A stretch of 33,369 nucleotides of DNA from Gammaproteobacteria bacterium (GTDB lineage Bacteria; Pseudomonadota; Gammaproteobacteria; Steroidobacterales; Woeseiaceae): NCBI GenBank assembly GCA_030425905.1, contig JAUHZT010000020.1, positions 1 to 33,369 of the forward strand. Direction: 5' to 3'. Below, piece after piece: positions 16,446 to 25,372 of this stretch; position 1 is the stretch's first letter; every line of letters starts with the position of its first letter. Made by a program: the position numbers and the translations under genes. The notes beneath the pieces were generated by a model. It made no database searches and was not told where the DNA came from. It saw only the letters and a program-made list of their open reading frames with translations.

Positions 16446-17120
16446 ATGGCCAACGTACTTGCAAACATATTTGGTTCGTCGCCAGTTAAACCCCTGGAAC
16501 AACACATCGATCTGGCTTATCGATGTGCAAAGAAACTGCATGATTTCTTTGCGGCATCAGTGCAGGGGGACTGGGCAACGGCAGCGGCTGTGCGCGACGA
16601 AATTGAAACGCTTGAACACGAAGCTGATTCGATGAAAAAGGAAATTCGACTGCACCTGCCGAAGAGCCTGTTCATGCCTGTGCCGCGCGAAGATCTTCTC
16701 GAACTGTTACTGGTCCAGGACAAGATTGCTAACAGGACTAAAGATGTGTCGGGACTGGTGCTCGGCCGCAAGATGCAATTGCCTGAACAGATTGCCGAGC
16801 AGTTTCTTGAATTCGTCGATCGTAATATTGATGCAGCCAAGCAGGCACGCAAGAGCGTGCGCGAACTTGACGAATTGTTTACCGCCGGGTTTCGTGGTGC
16901 TGAGGTAGACCTGGTCGAGGGCATGATTGAAGAGCTGGACCGCATCGAAACTGACACGGACGACAAGCAGGCTGCGCTTCGTGCGGCAATTTTCGAGATT
17001 GAAGGGACGCTAAACCCGGTCGATGCAGTTTTTATGTACAAGGTGATCGAGCTAACGGGTGAAATAGCGGATATGGCGGAGCGCGTGGGGCGCCGCCTTG
17101 AATTGTTGCTATCTCACTAG
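16446..17120 (+). CDS. DUF47 (PhoU-like) partner of Pit phosphate transporter
   Basis: This 224-residue all-helical cytoplasmic protein is of the DUF47/TIGR00153 family, distantly related to PhoU. It is typically encoded next to Pit transporters and thought to regulate them. Recognisable features are the N-terminal LANIFGSSPVKPLEQHI, the helix with TLEHEADSMKKEIRLHL, and the metal-binding-type acidic pattern VEGMIEELDRIETDTDDKQ in the second half. The ATG at 16446 has a good GAGAGGA ribosome site. The GTG six codons upstream (16428) is less likely because it would use that site as coding sequence. pit follows after 58 bases. Confidence 0.9.
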   Translation: MANVLANIFGSSPVKPLEQHIDLAYRCAKKLHDFFAASVQGDWATAAAVRDEIETLEHEADSMKKEIRLHLPKSLFMPVPREDLLELLLVQDKIANRTKDVSGLVLGRKMQLPEQIAEQFLEFVDRNIDAAKQARKSVRELDELFTAGFRGAEVDLVEGMIEELDRIETDTDDKQAALRAAIFEIEGTLNPVDAVFMYKVIELTGEIADMAERVGRRLELLLSH

Positions 17121-17149
17121 ATCGCACGCACACAAAACAGAATAACAAC

Positions 17150-17165
17150 AGGGCGACCACGCCCT
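17150..17165 (+). other. Small hairpin between DUF47 gene and pit
   Basis: AGGGCG-ACCA-CGCCCT forms a 6-base-pair stem with a 4-base loop, directly before the GGGGAAA ribosome site of pit (17168-17174). Only three T follow, so it is not a strong terminator. It could tune pit expression or protect the transcript end. Confidence 0.4.
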
Positions 17166-17178
17166 TTGGGGAAACTGG

Positions 17179-18429
17179 ATGGAAGCCGGAACTATTTATA
17201 TAACGCTCGCGGCGCTGTTTGGCATTTTTATGGCGTGGGGTATTGGTGCCAATGATGTAGCGAATGCGATGGCCACTTCGGTCGGTTCCAAGGCATTAAC
17301 CATCAAGCAGGCAATTTTTGTAGCCGCGGTGTTCGAATTTGCGGGCGCGGTGCTCGCTGGCGGCGCGGTAACCGGCACTATTCGCAAGGGGATTGTCGAC
17401 GCTGACTTGTTGTCAGGCACTCCGGAGCTACTGGTTTACGGCATGCTGGCGTCACTGTTGGCGGCCGGGACCTGGTTGCTGATTGCGTCTCGTAATGGCT
17501 GGCCTGTATCCACGACGCATTCGATTGTCGGTGCGATTGTTGGTTTCGCGGCTGTTGGTATCGGTGTCGAGGCTGTCCAGTGGGGCAAGGTCGGCACCAT
17601 CGTCATGAGCTGGGTTGTGTCGCCCCTGACCGCAGGCATTATTGCTTACCTTATCTACCAGTCAGTGCAGCATCTCATTTTACGGCATACCAATCCGCTT
17701 GAGCGTGCCAAGCGCTATGTGCCCGTGTACATATTTCTTGCGGCGTTGACGATGACCCTGGTGACGATATTCAAGGGCTTGTCGCACGTCGGGTTGACCC
17801 TCAGTATTCGCGACAGCTACCTGCTGGCTGTTGGTATTGCACTGGTGGTTGCAGGCGTTGGCGCCTACTTTATCCAGCAGATCAAGCCGGACAGGAAAGC
17901 GGAGAAAAGCCAGCATTTCATAACGGTCGAGCGCGTCTTCGCCATTCTGATGGTTGTCACAGCCTGCGGCATGGCTTTTGCGCACGGATCGAACGACGTT
18001 GCCAATGCGATCGGGCCACTTGCTGCTGTCATAGCCATCGCACAGAGCGGAGTGGTCGCCTCGAAGTCCGCGTTGCCCGTGTGGGTACTGGTACTTGGCG
18101 GGGCGGGCATCGTGGTCGGTCTGGCGACTTTCGGCCGGCATGTGATTGCAACGGTGGGCGAGAGAATTACGCAGCTAACACCCAGTCGCGGTTTTGCGGC
18201 CGAGCTGGCGGCGGCGACAACCATTGTTATCGCCTCCGGTACCGGCATCCCAATTTCAACCACTCACACACTGGTAGGTGCTGTCCTGGGTGTGGGTGTT
18301 GCGCGCGGCATCGACGCCATTGATCTGCGAGTGGTTGGCAGAATTTTTGTCAGCTGGGTTGTGACCATTCCGGCCGGGGCTATCCTCGCAATCATCTTCT
18401 TTTTCTTCTTCAAGATTGTCTTGCCTTGA
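17179..18429 (+). CDS. pit: Inorganic phosphate transporter, PiT family
   Basis: This 416-residue inner-membrane phosphate (metal-phosphate) symporter of the PiT/PHO4 family has about ten hydrophobic helices. The two inverted PHO4 repeats are visible as GIGANDVANAMATSVGSKAL (residues ~21-40) and GSNDVANAIGPLAAV (~275-290), each followed later by a glycine-rich GWPVSTTHSIVGA or GIPISTTHTLVGA motif. The family usually has low affinity and high capacity and is not starvation-induced, consistent with no Pho box upstream. It is coupled to the DUF47 gene. Its TGA stop overlaps the TTG start of the following MFS gene, so the two may be cotranslated. Confidence 0.95.
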   Translation: MEAGTIYITLAALFGIFMAWGIGANDVANAMATSVGSKALTIKQAIFVAAVFEFAGAVLAGGAVTGTIRKGIVDADLLSGTPELLVYGMLASLLAAGTWLLIASRNGWPVSTTHSIVGAIVGFAAVGIGVEAVQWGKVGTIVMSWVVSPLTAGIIAYLIYQSVQHLILRHTNPLERAKRYVPVYIFLAALTMTLVTIFKGLSHVGLTLSIRDSYLLAVGIALVVAGVGAYFIQQIKPDRKAEKSQHFITVERVFAILMVVTACGMAFAHGSNDVANAIGPLAAVIAIAQSGVVASKSALPVWVLVLGGAGIVVGLATFGRHVIATVGERITQLTPSRGFAAELAAATTIVIASGTGIPISTTHTLVGAVLGVGVARGIDAIDLRVVGRIFVSWVVTIPAGAILAIIFFFFFKIVLP

Positions 18430-19697
18430 ATCTAAGCGTTAACTCGCGCCGCTATGCGATGGCTATCTTGGCTATCGTCTACATGTTCAATTTTATCGAC
18501 CGGCAAATACTCGCGATCTTGCTACCGGCCATTCGCGACGAGTTTCAGGTTGGCGATACCTGGCTCGGGTTTCTGACCGGTACCGCTTTTGCGCTGTTCT
18601 ATGTGACGTTGGGCGTGCCCATTGCGCGTTACGCGGATAAAGCGAACCGCCGTAACCTGGTTGCGGCGTCGCTGGCGGTCTGGAGCGGCATGACGGCCAT
18701 ATCCGGGTTCGCCGCGAACATTTGGCATCTTACCTTAGCTCGAATTGGTGTCGGCATTGGCGAGGCGGGATGCAGCCCCTCTGCGCACTCGATGATTGCT
18801 GATTATTACCCGCCCGAGCAACGCTCTACAGCGATGGGCGTTTACACGCTGGGTATATCGGCTGGCATCATGCTGGCTTATCTCGCCGGTGGCTGGGTGG
18901 CGCAGAACATTGGCTGGCGCGAAGCGTTTTTTATAGTCGGTGTGCCGGGGCTGCTGCTTGCGGCCGTTGTACGCTTCACAGTCGTTGAGCCCCAACGCGG
19001 CGTATCGGAAAACAGGAAGGACTCCGGTACACAACCTGCGATGCGCGAAGTGCTGGGCTTCCTGCTGGCACGTCGTTCGTTCGTTCATATGGGAGTGGCA
19101 GCCGGGCTCAGCTCGTTTGTCGGTTACGCAGTCATTAATTTCATTCCCAGCTTTATATCGCGAAGCTACGGTATGGGGCTGGCCAACCTGGGATTATGGC
19201 TGGGTATCATCTTCGGTATAGCGGGTGGACTGGGATTCTTTTTCGGCGGATTTCTGGCTGATCGCTTTGCTGCCAAAGGTCGTCGCAAATCATTCTATTT
19301 TCTGGCGCTGGCAACTTCTCTGGCGGCACTGTTCAATGTCGCGGTATTCCTGGCGCCGTCGGTCGCCTGGTGTCTTGCATTGCTGGCGGTGCCGACCATA
19401 GTGTCGAATTTCTATCTCGCACCGGTACTCGCCCAGGCGCAGAGTCTTGTGGCACTGCGGATGCGAGCCGTAGCTTCGGCGATCGTGCTGTTGCTGATCA
19501 ACATCATTGGGCTGGCGCTGGGGCCGCTCTTTACGGGAATGCTCAGCGATTTTCTGGAGCCAGCGCTCGGTACAGAGTCGATGCGCTACAGTCTCGTGCT
19601 GGTCAGTTCGCTTATCCTGCCATGGGCTGCGTTTCACTATTACCAGGCAGGCCAGACGATCGAACAGGACCTGGCCCGTGCTACCGAAATTGACTAA
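18426..19697 (+). CDS. MFS transporter, Spinster-like
   Basis: This 423-residue major facilitator has about 12 hydrophobic helices. The N-terminal SRRYAMAILAIVYMFNFIDR and the DRQILAILLPAIRDEF stretch are characteristic of Spinster-like MFS proteins. Helix 4 onward shows GEAGCSPSAHSMIADYYPPE and GVGIGEAG, and the A-like loop ARYADKANRRN is present. I use the TTG at 18426, which overlaps the pit TGA stop (TTGA). It leaves a short cytoplasmic N-tail like that of relatives, while the first ATG (18459) would cut into helix 1. The substrate is unknown: characterised members move sphingolipids, and bacterial ones are mostly uncharacterised. Coupling to a phosphate transporter hints at an organophosphate or anion substrate but is no proof. 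Confidence 0.85.
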   Translation: MNLSVNSRRYAMAILAIVYMFNFIDRQILAILLPAIRDEFQVGDTWLGFLTGTAFALFYVTLGVPIARYADKANRRNLVAASLAVWSGMTAISGFAANIWHLTLARIGVGIGEAGCSPSAHSMIADYYPPEQRSTAMGVYTLGISAGIMLAYLAGGWVAQNIGWREAFFIVGVPGLLLAAVVRFTVVEPQRGVSENRKDSGTQPAMREVLGFLLARRSFVHMGVAAGLSSFVGYAVINFIPSFISRSYGMGLANLGLWLGIIFGIAGGLGFFFGGFLADRFAAKGRRKSFYFLALATSLAALFNVAVFLAPSVAWCLALLAVPTIVSNFYLAPVLAQAQSLVALRMRAVASAIVLLLINIIGLALGPLFTGMLSDFLEPALGTESMRYSLVLVSSLILPWAAFHYYQAGQTIEQDLARATEID

Positions 19698-19730
19698 ATG
19701 CCAAGCTCTGAGGCTGCGCTACTAAAGCTG

Positions 19731-21122
19731 TCAGACCGCGCGCAGGTACCAGTCGAAATCCAGATCGGAAACTTCGTTGTAAAACTGGTCGCACTCAGCG
19801 CGCCGGTTATCGACAAATGCCTTGCAATAGTCTTCTCCCAGATATTCCGGCAATACCTTGCTGCGCGCGAATACGTCGAGCGCCTTGTGCCATCGATTCG
19901 GAATTTTCAGCTTCGGCTTGATGCTTTCTCCCTGCTGCACCATTTGCGGTGGTTCGATTTTGTTCCTGATGCCATGATCGACACCCGCGAGGATCGCGGC
20001 GGTGACGAGAAACGGGTTTGCATCGGCGCCGGCGACACGGTGTTCGAAACGCAGGTTGTTGCGGTCTGAGCGCGGAATCCGGACTGCTACCACGCGATGA
20101 TTTACGCCCCAGTTCGGTTCAATCGGCGCGAAATTATCCACGCGCAGCCGACGGTAGGAATTTACGTTCGGCGCAAATATTGCGGTTGATTCAGGCATAA
20201 GCTTGAGCAAGCCACCCACCGCGTGGCGCAGGCGTGCAGAGAAGGGTGCCGTCGCAAGCTTTTCTTTACCCTGCGAAAAATAGTTGACGCCATTCTTGTC
20301 GTACATGCTCATATGGATATGCAGGCCATTGCCGGAGTCTTCGGCGAAGGGCTTGGCCATAAAGCACGCGACCATGCCGTGCTTGCGCGCGGTTGCTTTG
20401 ATCACACGCTTGAGCAGCAATGCGTGATCGCAGGCCAGTGCGGGGTCGTCAATGTGCCGCAAGTTAATTTCGAACTGCCCCTGCGCGTACTCGGAAATCG
20501 CCGCATCGGCCGGAATGTTCTGGGCGTCGCAGAACGCGTAAACATCGTCAAAAAAGGCTTCAATTTCCCACAGGTCATCGGGGTGATACACCTGGGCGCC
20601 GGGCTGCGGCCGCCCCATGCCGGGAACGGTCGGTGCGCGTGGCGCTACAGCGTCGCCCTCATCCTGCAACAGGTAAAACTCTAGCTCGGTTGCCATAACG
20701 ATGCGTATGCCGCGCTTGCGAAAAGGTTGCAGAGCCGTTTCAAGCACCGTGCGCGGGTCGGCAAAAAACGGCGTGCCATCGTCGTTCAGCAGGCGAAAGA
20801 GCGCCTGACCGGTTGGCTTGCGGGTCCAGGGGACCGGGGCTATTGAGCCCGGCACGAGCACTGCCGGGATGTCAGGGTCACCGTCTATTTCCGTGTACGG
20901 CATGCCGCTGACGGTTTCACCGAGCACGGTAAGCATTGTGGATCCCGCGCAAAAGAAAAAGCCGTCGTCGCAGACTTTTCTGAAATCGGGTTGCCGTATG
21001 CGTTTACCTTTCAATATGCCGCTAACATCCGGTAGCAACAGTTCCAGCGTGCCGGTGTCGGGGTATTGTTTCAGGAATCGTGCAAGTTCGGCTCTGAGAG
21101 CTGACTGTTTCTTGGCAGGCAT
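19731..21122 (-). CDS. puuA: Gamma-glutamylputrescine synthetase-like glutamine synthetase (PuuA family), copy 1
   Basis: This 463-residue member of the glutamine synthetase superfamily most resembles PuuA, which joins glutamate to putrescine with ATP. Metal and nucleotide ligands are in place: ATELEFYLL, QGQFEINLRH, GNGLHIHMSMYD, FAPNVNSYRRL, and NNLRFEHRVAGADANPFL with the Arg/Glu set. The N-terminal beta-grasp part (PDVSGILKGKRI) also fits. The start is the ATG of MPAKKQSALR (21122). The upstream extension (to 21191) is Cys/Arg-rich and unlike relatives. Loss of the adenylylation-site pattern and of a GlnA-like N-terminus argues against a housekeeping GlnA. It is transcribed away from nhaC across a 161-base gap and is convergent with the MFS gene (33 bases). 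Confidence 0.88.
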   Translation of the reverse strand: MPAKKQSALRAELARFLKQYPDTGTLELLLPDVSGILKGKRIRQPDFRKVCDDGFFFCAGSTMLTVLGETVSGMPYTEIDGDPDIPAVLVPGSIAPVPWTRKPTGQALFRLLNDDGTPFFADPRTVLETALQPFRKRGIRIVMATELEFYLLQDEGDAVAPRAPTVPGMGRPQPGAQVYHPDDLWEIEAFFDDVYAFCDAQNIPADAAISEYAQGQFEINLRHIDDPALACDHALLLKRVIKATARKHGMVACFMAKPFAEDSGNGLHIHMSMYDKNGVNYFSQGKEKLATAPFSARLRHAVGGLLKLMPESTAIFAPNVNSYRRLRVDNFAPIEPNWGVNHRVVAVRIPRSDRNNLRFEHRVAGADANPFLVTAAILAGVDHGIRNKIEPPQMVQQGESIKPKLKIPNRWHKALDVFARSKVLPEYLGEDYCKAFVDNRRAECDQFYNEVSDLDFDWYLRAV

Positions 21123-21283
21123 ACAATGCTTCCGTTGGTCCCGATTTTGAAGTATTCGCCGCAGCTTCGCGCATTCAACGCATCGCCGCAAGGGGCGCGT
21201 GAAGGGTCGTAGGGCAGTTTCTGGCTATGCTACTATCTTTAGAAACCACAGGCTGAGACAAGAAAATTAATAAAAGTGAGCCG
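21123..21283. promoter_or_regulatory. Divergent intergenic region, puuA copy 1 / nhaC
   Basis: These 161 bases must contain promoters for both sides of the polyamine block. The plus strand has an extended -10-like TGCTACTAT at 21228-21236 and an A-rich leader (21256-21276), but no -35 is convincing. I found no clear palindrome for a PuuR-like repressor. Confidence 0.35.
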
Positions 21284-23170
21284 TTGGCCCGACGCAGGGC
21301 AATTTCCCGATTCCTCCTGGCGCTCGCTGCCATGGCAATGTCGCTTTCAGTTGGAGCGTTTGAGGTTGAGGCTCCGGCTGTAGGCCTGACCAATGTGAGC
21401 CAGGAATTCTCAGTGACCGGCCTTGAGCCAGGTACTGTGCTTGCGTTCACGGTCGATGACTACGCATTTGAGGCAGTTGCCGACAGCGCAGGTCGGGCAG
21501 CGTTTCCGGATGTGATGTTTGCATCAGCCGGTGCGCGAAAACTTTTCTTTGCGGCCGCGGACGAAACCCGGGAGCTTGATTATCGTGTGATCCCCGGCTG
21601 GTTTTCTATCCTGCCAGCGCTGCTGGCTATCTTTATTGCGCTGGTGTTTCGCAATGTCATTCCTGCACTGCTCGTGGGTTTGTGGATTGGCGCGACAGCA
21701 CTGAATTCGTTTACGCCCGCCGGTTTTTTCGCAGGACTGCTGGACAGCTTTCAAGTCTGGGTTGCCGGTGCAATGGTCGATCGGGATCGAATATCCATTG
21801 TGCTTTTTACGATGATGATCGGCGGCATGGTGGGCATCATCACGCGCAATGGCGGCATGGCGAGCATCGTGCACAAGATTGTAAGCAGGGCGAAGACAGC
21901 CGTTGGCGGACAGGTAGCGGTGTGGCTGATGGGCATGATGATTTTCTTCGACGACTACAGCAACACGATGGTCGTTGGCAACACTGCGCGCTCACTGACA
22001 GATCACTTGCGCATATCGCGCGAGAAGCTCGCCTACATTGTGGATTCGACGGCCGCGCCGGTTGCCTGTGTTGCAATCATTACGACCTGGATTGGCTACG
22101 AAATCGGGCTCGTGCAGGATGCGTTGAAGGCCGTGCCCGGGCTCGCCGATCAACAAGCTTACTCGGTTTTTCTGCACTCCATTCCCTACAGTTTCTACCC
22201 GCTCCTGGCAATTGCATTTGTCCTGACCGTGTCCGCCATGGGGCGCGATTTCGGTCCCATGTACAAGGCCGAGGTACGTGCACGCCAAGGCCAGGTGAAA
22301 CCGGTGAGCGCCGAGGAACTGCCAGCCTCCGAAGCGGATGAGCTAACGGCGAAAGGTAATATCCCGCTGCGAGCCCTGAATGCCGTGTTGCCAATCATTG
22401 TCATGATCGTGGCGTTGGGGGTCAGCCTGTGGGTGACCGGAGAGGGCGACACATTGACCGATATTCTCGGTTCCGCAGATCCCTTCAGGGCCATGATGTA
22501 TGCATCGTTTGTCGGCGTCCTCGTTGCTGCAACCTTGTCCGTCGCACAGCGCATCCTGTCTGTACACGAGACAGTCGATGCCTGGTACGGGGGCGTTCGC
22601 GCCACGCTGTTTGGACTGATTATCCTCGTACTCGCGTGGACGCTGTCAGACGTCACTGAGCAACTCAACACAGCGGCGTACCTCGTCAGTGAACTGGCCG
22701 ATACTTTGCCCGCATTCCTGGTGCCTGCCATCGTCTTTCTGCTGGCGGCTATTACGGCGTTCACCACGGGCACGAGCTGGGGCACGATGGGTATCCTGAT
22801 GCCGTTGATCATACCGCTCGCCTGGGCGGTCATGGGTACCAGCGGTATCGCTGATGAAGCCGGTATGCACATACTGTATTCGTCGATCGCGTGCTGTCTT
22901 GCGGGTGCGGTGTGGGGCGACCATTGCTCGCCAATATCAGACACCACGGTGCTGTCGTCCGTGGCCAGTGGTTGCGACCATATCGAGCACGTACGGACCC
23001 AGTTGCCATATGCCCTGCTGGTTGGCGCGGTGGCCATTTTCGTGGGCACGATTCCGGGTGGCCTCGGCATCTCACCCTGGCTGTCCCTGCTGGCTGGCAT
23101 CGTCGTGCTCGTAGTGATTCTGCGCCTTATTGGCCGCAAGCCGGAACTGGCAAGCAAAATTACGGACTGA
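21284..23170 (+). CDS. NhaC-family Na+/H+ antiporter-like transporter with N-terminal signal/periplasmic domain
   Basis: This 628-residue inner-membrane secondary transporter starts with a signal-peptide-like stretch (ARRRAISRFLLALAAMAMS then LSVGAF). A ~75-residue beta-rich extracytoplasmic segment (VEAPAVGLTNVSQEFSVTG and so on) follows, and then roughly 12 helices from residue ~105. Conserved NhaC-type motifs are MMIFFDDYSNTMVVGNTARS, DSTAAPVACV, TGTSWGTMGILMPL and WGDHCSPISDTTVLSS. I use the TTG at 21284 because it gives a complete signal peptide. ATG 21332 would remove most of it. The family is annotated as Na+/H+ antiporters, but many relatives probably move organic solutes. Its place ahead of puuD suggests a polyamine or basic amino acid substrate; this is inference. 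The 97-base gap to puuD is GC-rich. Confidence 0.85.
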   Translation: MARRRAISRFLLALAAMAMSLSVGAFEVEAPAVGLTNVSQEFSVTGLEPGTVLAFTVDDYAFEAVADSAGRAAFPDVMFASAGARKLFFAAADETRELDYRVIPGWFSILPALLAIFIALVFRNVIPALLVGLWIGATALNSFTPAGFFAGLLDSFQVWVAGAMVDRDRISIVLFTMMIGGMVGIITRNGGMASIVHKIVSRAKTAVGGQVAVWLMGMMIFFDDYSNTMVVGNTARSLTDHLRISREKLAYIVDSTAAPVACVAIITTWIGYEIGLVQDALKAVPGLADQQAYSVFLHSIPYSFYPLLAIAFVLTVSAMGRDFGPMYKAEVRARQGQVKPVSAEELPASEADELTAKGNIPLRALNAVLPIIVMIVALGVSLWVTGEGDTLTDILGSADPFRAMMYASFVGVLVAATLSVAQRILSVHETVDAWYGGVRATLFGLIILVLAWTLSDVTEQLNTAAYLVSELADTLPAFLVPAIVFLLAAITAFTTGTSWGTMGILMPLIIPLAWAVMGTSGIADEAGMHILYSSIACCLAGAVWGDHCSPISDTTVLSSVASGCDHIEHVRTQLPYALLVGAVAIFVGTIPGGLGISPWLSLLAGIVVLVVILRLIGRKPELASKITD

Positions 23171-23252
23171 AGGGGCCGGGGCCTGCGCCGGGGAGTGGCC
23201 GGATTCGCTGAAGCCGCGTATCCTAGCGTTTTGGCCAATTCTCTGGAGTATC

Positions 23253-23265
23253 GGGGTTCGTCCCC
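23253..23265 (+). other. Short hairpin just before the puuD start
   Basis: GGGG-TTCGT-CCCC can fold into a 4-base-pair GC stem ending two bases before the puuD ATG, next to a GGAG motif (23244-23247). It could limit ribosome access. It is short and may be chance. Confidence 0.25.
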
Positions 23266-23267
23266 AT

Positions 23268-24041
23268 ATGCGTTCCAAACCTGTTATTGGAGTACCGGCA
23301 GATCGGCGCGTACTCGACCCGCACCCATTTCACATGGTTGGCGAAAAGTACCTGCAGGCGTTGATCGACGGTGCGGACGCACTGCCGTTGATCATTCCCG
23401 CATTGGCCGATGGTATTGACGCTGATGCTGTGCTGGCCCAGTGCGATGGTTTGTTCCTGACCGGCAGCCCCTCGAATATCGAGCCCCGCCACTACGGCGG
23501 TGAAGCATCGCGCCCGGACACCCTGCACGACCCGCAAAGGGATGCGCTGACCCTGCCGCTCGCACAGCAGGCGTTGGCCGCAGGCGTCCCGTTGCTGGCC
23601 GTCTGTCGCGGTTTTCAGGAACTCAATGTGGTGCTCGGCGGCAGCTTGCATCAGCACATTGCAGAGGTTCCTGGTTACCATAATCACAAGGAGAACCCGG
23701 CGGACCCGCTGGAGGTTCAGTATGGCCCGGCACACCCGGTGAACCTGATTGAGGGTGGCATGCTGGCGGAACTCAACGCGGCGCCACGCGCTACCGTCAA
23801 TTCATTGCATGGGCAGGGGATCAAGCGACTCGCCGACGGCGTGACAGTCGAAGCCATAGCCGATGATGGTCTCGTAGAAGCCTTTTCAGTGGACAGCGCT
23901 AAAGCGTTCGCGCTGGCGGTGCAATGGCATCCTGAGTGGCAAATGAAGAACAACCCGTTTTCGACCAGTATTTTCAACGCTTTCGGCAATGCTTGCCATG
24001 AGTATGCAATCAGTAAGAAAAGACAGGTGTCGTGTGAGTAA
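23268..24041 (+). CDS. puuD: Gamma-glutamyl-gamma-aminobutyrate hydrolase
   Basis: This 257-residue class I glutamine-amidotransferase-like hydrolase releases GABA from gamma-glutamyl-GABA in the Puu putrescine pathway. The catalytic triad is Cys113 in LLAVCRGFQELNVVLGG and His221/Glu223 in AVQWHPEWQ. The oxyanion-region FLTGSPSNIEPRHY is also typical. The start is the ATG of MRSKPVIGVPADRR (23268). A longer frame reading back into nhaC has no family similarity. The length equals E. coli PuuD. The stop lies 5-8 bases inside the following synthetase gene, so the two are coupled. PuuB (oxidase) and PuuC (dehydrogenase), which in E. coli generate its substrate, are not in the window. Confidence 0.93.
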   Translation: MRSKPVIGVPADRRVLDPHPFHMVGEKYLQALIDGADALPLIIPALADGIDADAVLAQCDGLFLTGSPSNIEPRHYGGEASRPDTLHDPQRDALTLPLAQQALAAGVPLLAVCRGFQELNVVLGGSLHQHIAEVPGYHNHKENPADPLEVQYGPAHPVNLIEGGMLAELNAAPRATVNSLHGQGIKRLADGVTVEAIADDGLVEAFSVDSAKAFALAVQWHPEWQMKNNPFSTSIFNAFGNACHEYAISKKRQVSCE

Positions 24042-25365
24042 TAATGATGTGTTTCAAACCTGGTTCAAGGAACGTCGTATTGAAGACGTAGAAGCGTTCG
24101 TGCCCGACATGGCAGGGGCAGCGCGCGGCAAGGTATTGCCCGCTGAGAAGTTCGGCGTCGGTGCCATGAAAATGCCCGAGGCGGTGTTCGGCCAGACGGT
24201 ATCCGGAGACTATGTTGCCAACGAGAATAACGTCGAAGATCGGGACATGTTGCTCGTGCCCGATCCTTCGACTTTGCGCCCTGTCCCCTGGTCGCGCGAC
24301 CCGGCCGCTTCGGTATTTTTAGACTGCTACCGGCGCGATGGCAGCACCGTTGATACAAGCCCGCGTGCGGTGCTGCGCAACGTACTGGCAAAGTACGAGG
24401 CGCGCGGCTGGGTGCCAGTGGTGGCGCCGGAAGTGGAGTTCTACCTGTTGAGTCCGCATTCGGACCCTAACGAAGAGGCCGAGCCACCCGAAGGCCGCCT
24501 GGGCTGGACGGACGGTGCGCGACAACCCTACAGCATCGACCAGATGAATGACTTCGATCCGTTCATCAACAAGGTCTACGAATATTGTGAAGCACAGGGC
24601 ATCCACGTCGACGCGCTCTCGCAGGAGGCCGGCCCGGCACAGTTCGAGATCAACTTCCTGCATGGCAATGCTATCGAGCTTGCGGACCAGGTATTTCTGT
24701 TCAAGCGCACGATTCGCGAAGCCGCGATTGAACACGAAATGCACGCGACCTTCCTCGCCAAACCCATGGAAGGCGAGGCTGGCAGTGCCTTGCATATTCA
24801 CCAGAGCGTGGTGGACAAGGATGGCAACAACATTTTTTCAAATGCCGATGGCAGCCCGTCAGATCTGTTTCATGGGTTTCTCGGCGGTTTGCAGAAATAC
24901 GTACCCGACGCGATGCTGATTTTTGCGCCGTACGTTAATTCCTACAAACGCTTCCTCAACCCGTGGGATTCCCCGGTAAACCTTGCATGGGCCATCGACA
25001 ATCGCACCGTGGGCTTGCGTGTACCCGACTCGTCACCAGAGGCACGGCGTGTTGAAAACCGGCTCGGCGGCTCCGACGTTAACGTTTACCTTGCACTCGC
25101 AGCGACGCTGGCCTGTGGTTTCCTCGGCATGGTTGAAGGTCTTAAGCCGACTGCTCCGACCGAAGGCAGCGCTTATGGCGACGCGTTTGGTTTGCACCGG
25201 CATATTCTTTCGGCTATCGAAGCCTTCGGCAAGAGCAATGCGATGCGCAGTATTCTCGGTGACGAATTTGTCACGCTGTATTGTGCACTCAAGGACGCGG
25301 AGTACATGGAGTTCCAGGAAATAATCACCCCATGGGAACGTGAGATACTCATGTTCAATGTTTGA
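24034..25365 (+). CDS. Glutamine synthetase-family gamma-glutamylpolyamine synthetase, copy 2
   Basis: This 443-residue glutamine-synthetase-superfamily enzyme is distinct from copy 1. It keeps the catalytic set: APEVEFYLL, AGPAQFEINFLHG, GSALHIHQSVVDKDG, FAPYVNSYKRF and RRVENRLGGSDVNVY. The substrate-loop residues differ between the copies, so different amine preferences (putrescine, spermidine, or an amino acid amide) are plausible. I favour the GTG at 24034 (start of SNNDVFQTWFKERR), which overlaps the puuD stop by 8 bases and follows an AGGTG motif. The upstream ATGs at 23989 and 23998 are alternatives. The order puuD, synthetase, spuC is like Pseudomonas-type polyamine loci. Confidence 0.88.
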   Translation: MSNNDVFQTWFKERRIEDVEAFVPDMAGAARGKVLPAEKFGVGAMKMPEAVFGQTVSGDYVANENNVEDRDMLLVPDPSTLRPVPWSRDPAASVFLDCYRRDGSTVDTSPRAVLRNVLAKYEARGWVPVVAPEVEFYLLSPHSDPNEEAEPPEGRLGWTDGARQPYSIDQMNDFDPFINKVYEYCEAQGIHVDALSQEAGPAQFEINFLHGNAIELADQVFLFKRTIREAAIEHEMHATFLAKPMEGEAGSALHIHQSVVDKDGNNIFSNADGSPSDLFHGFLGGLQKYVPDAMLIFAPYVNSYKRFLNPWDSPVNLAWAIDNRTVGLRVPDSSPEARRVENRLGGSDVNVYLALAATLACGFLGMVEGLKPTAPTEGSAYGDAFGLHRHILSAIEAFGKSNAMRSILGDEFVTLYCALKDAEYMEFQEIITPWEREILMFNV

Positions 25366-25372
25366 TACCGCA

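Noticed and set aside
16226..16507. N-terminal extension of the EVE protein (94 codons)
   Set aside because: Extension has no similarity to EVE proteins, which start at MAYWLMKSEPD-like sequence; it also crosses the divergent promoter region.
22195..23238. Long minus-strand open frame opposite nhaC
   Set aside because: Low-complexity translation, antisense to conserved NhaC motifs, no ribosome site.
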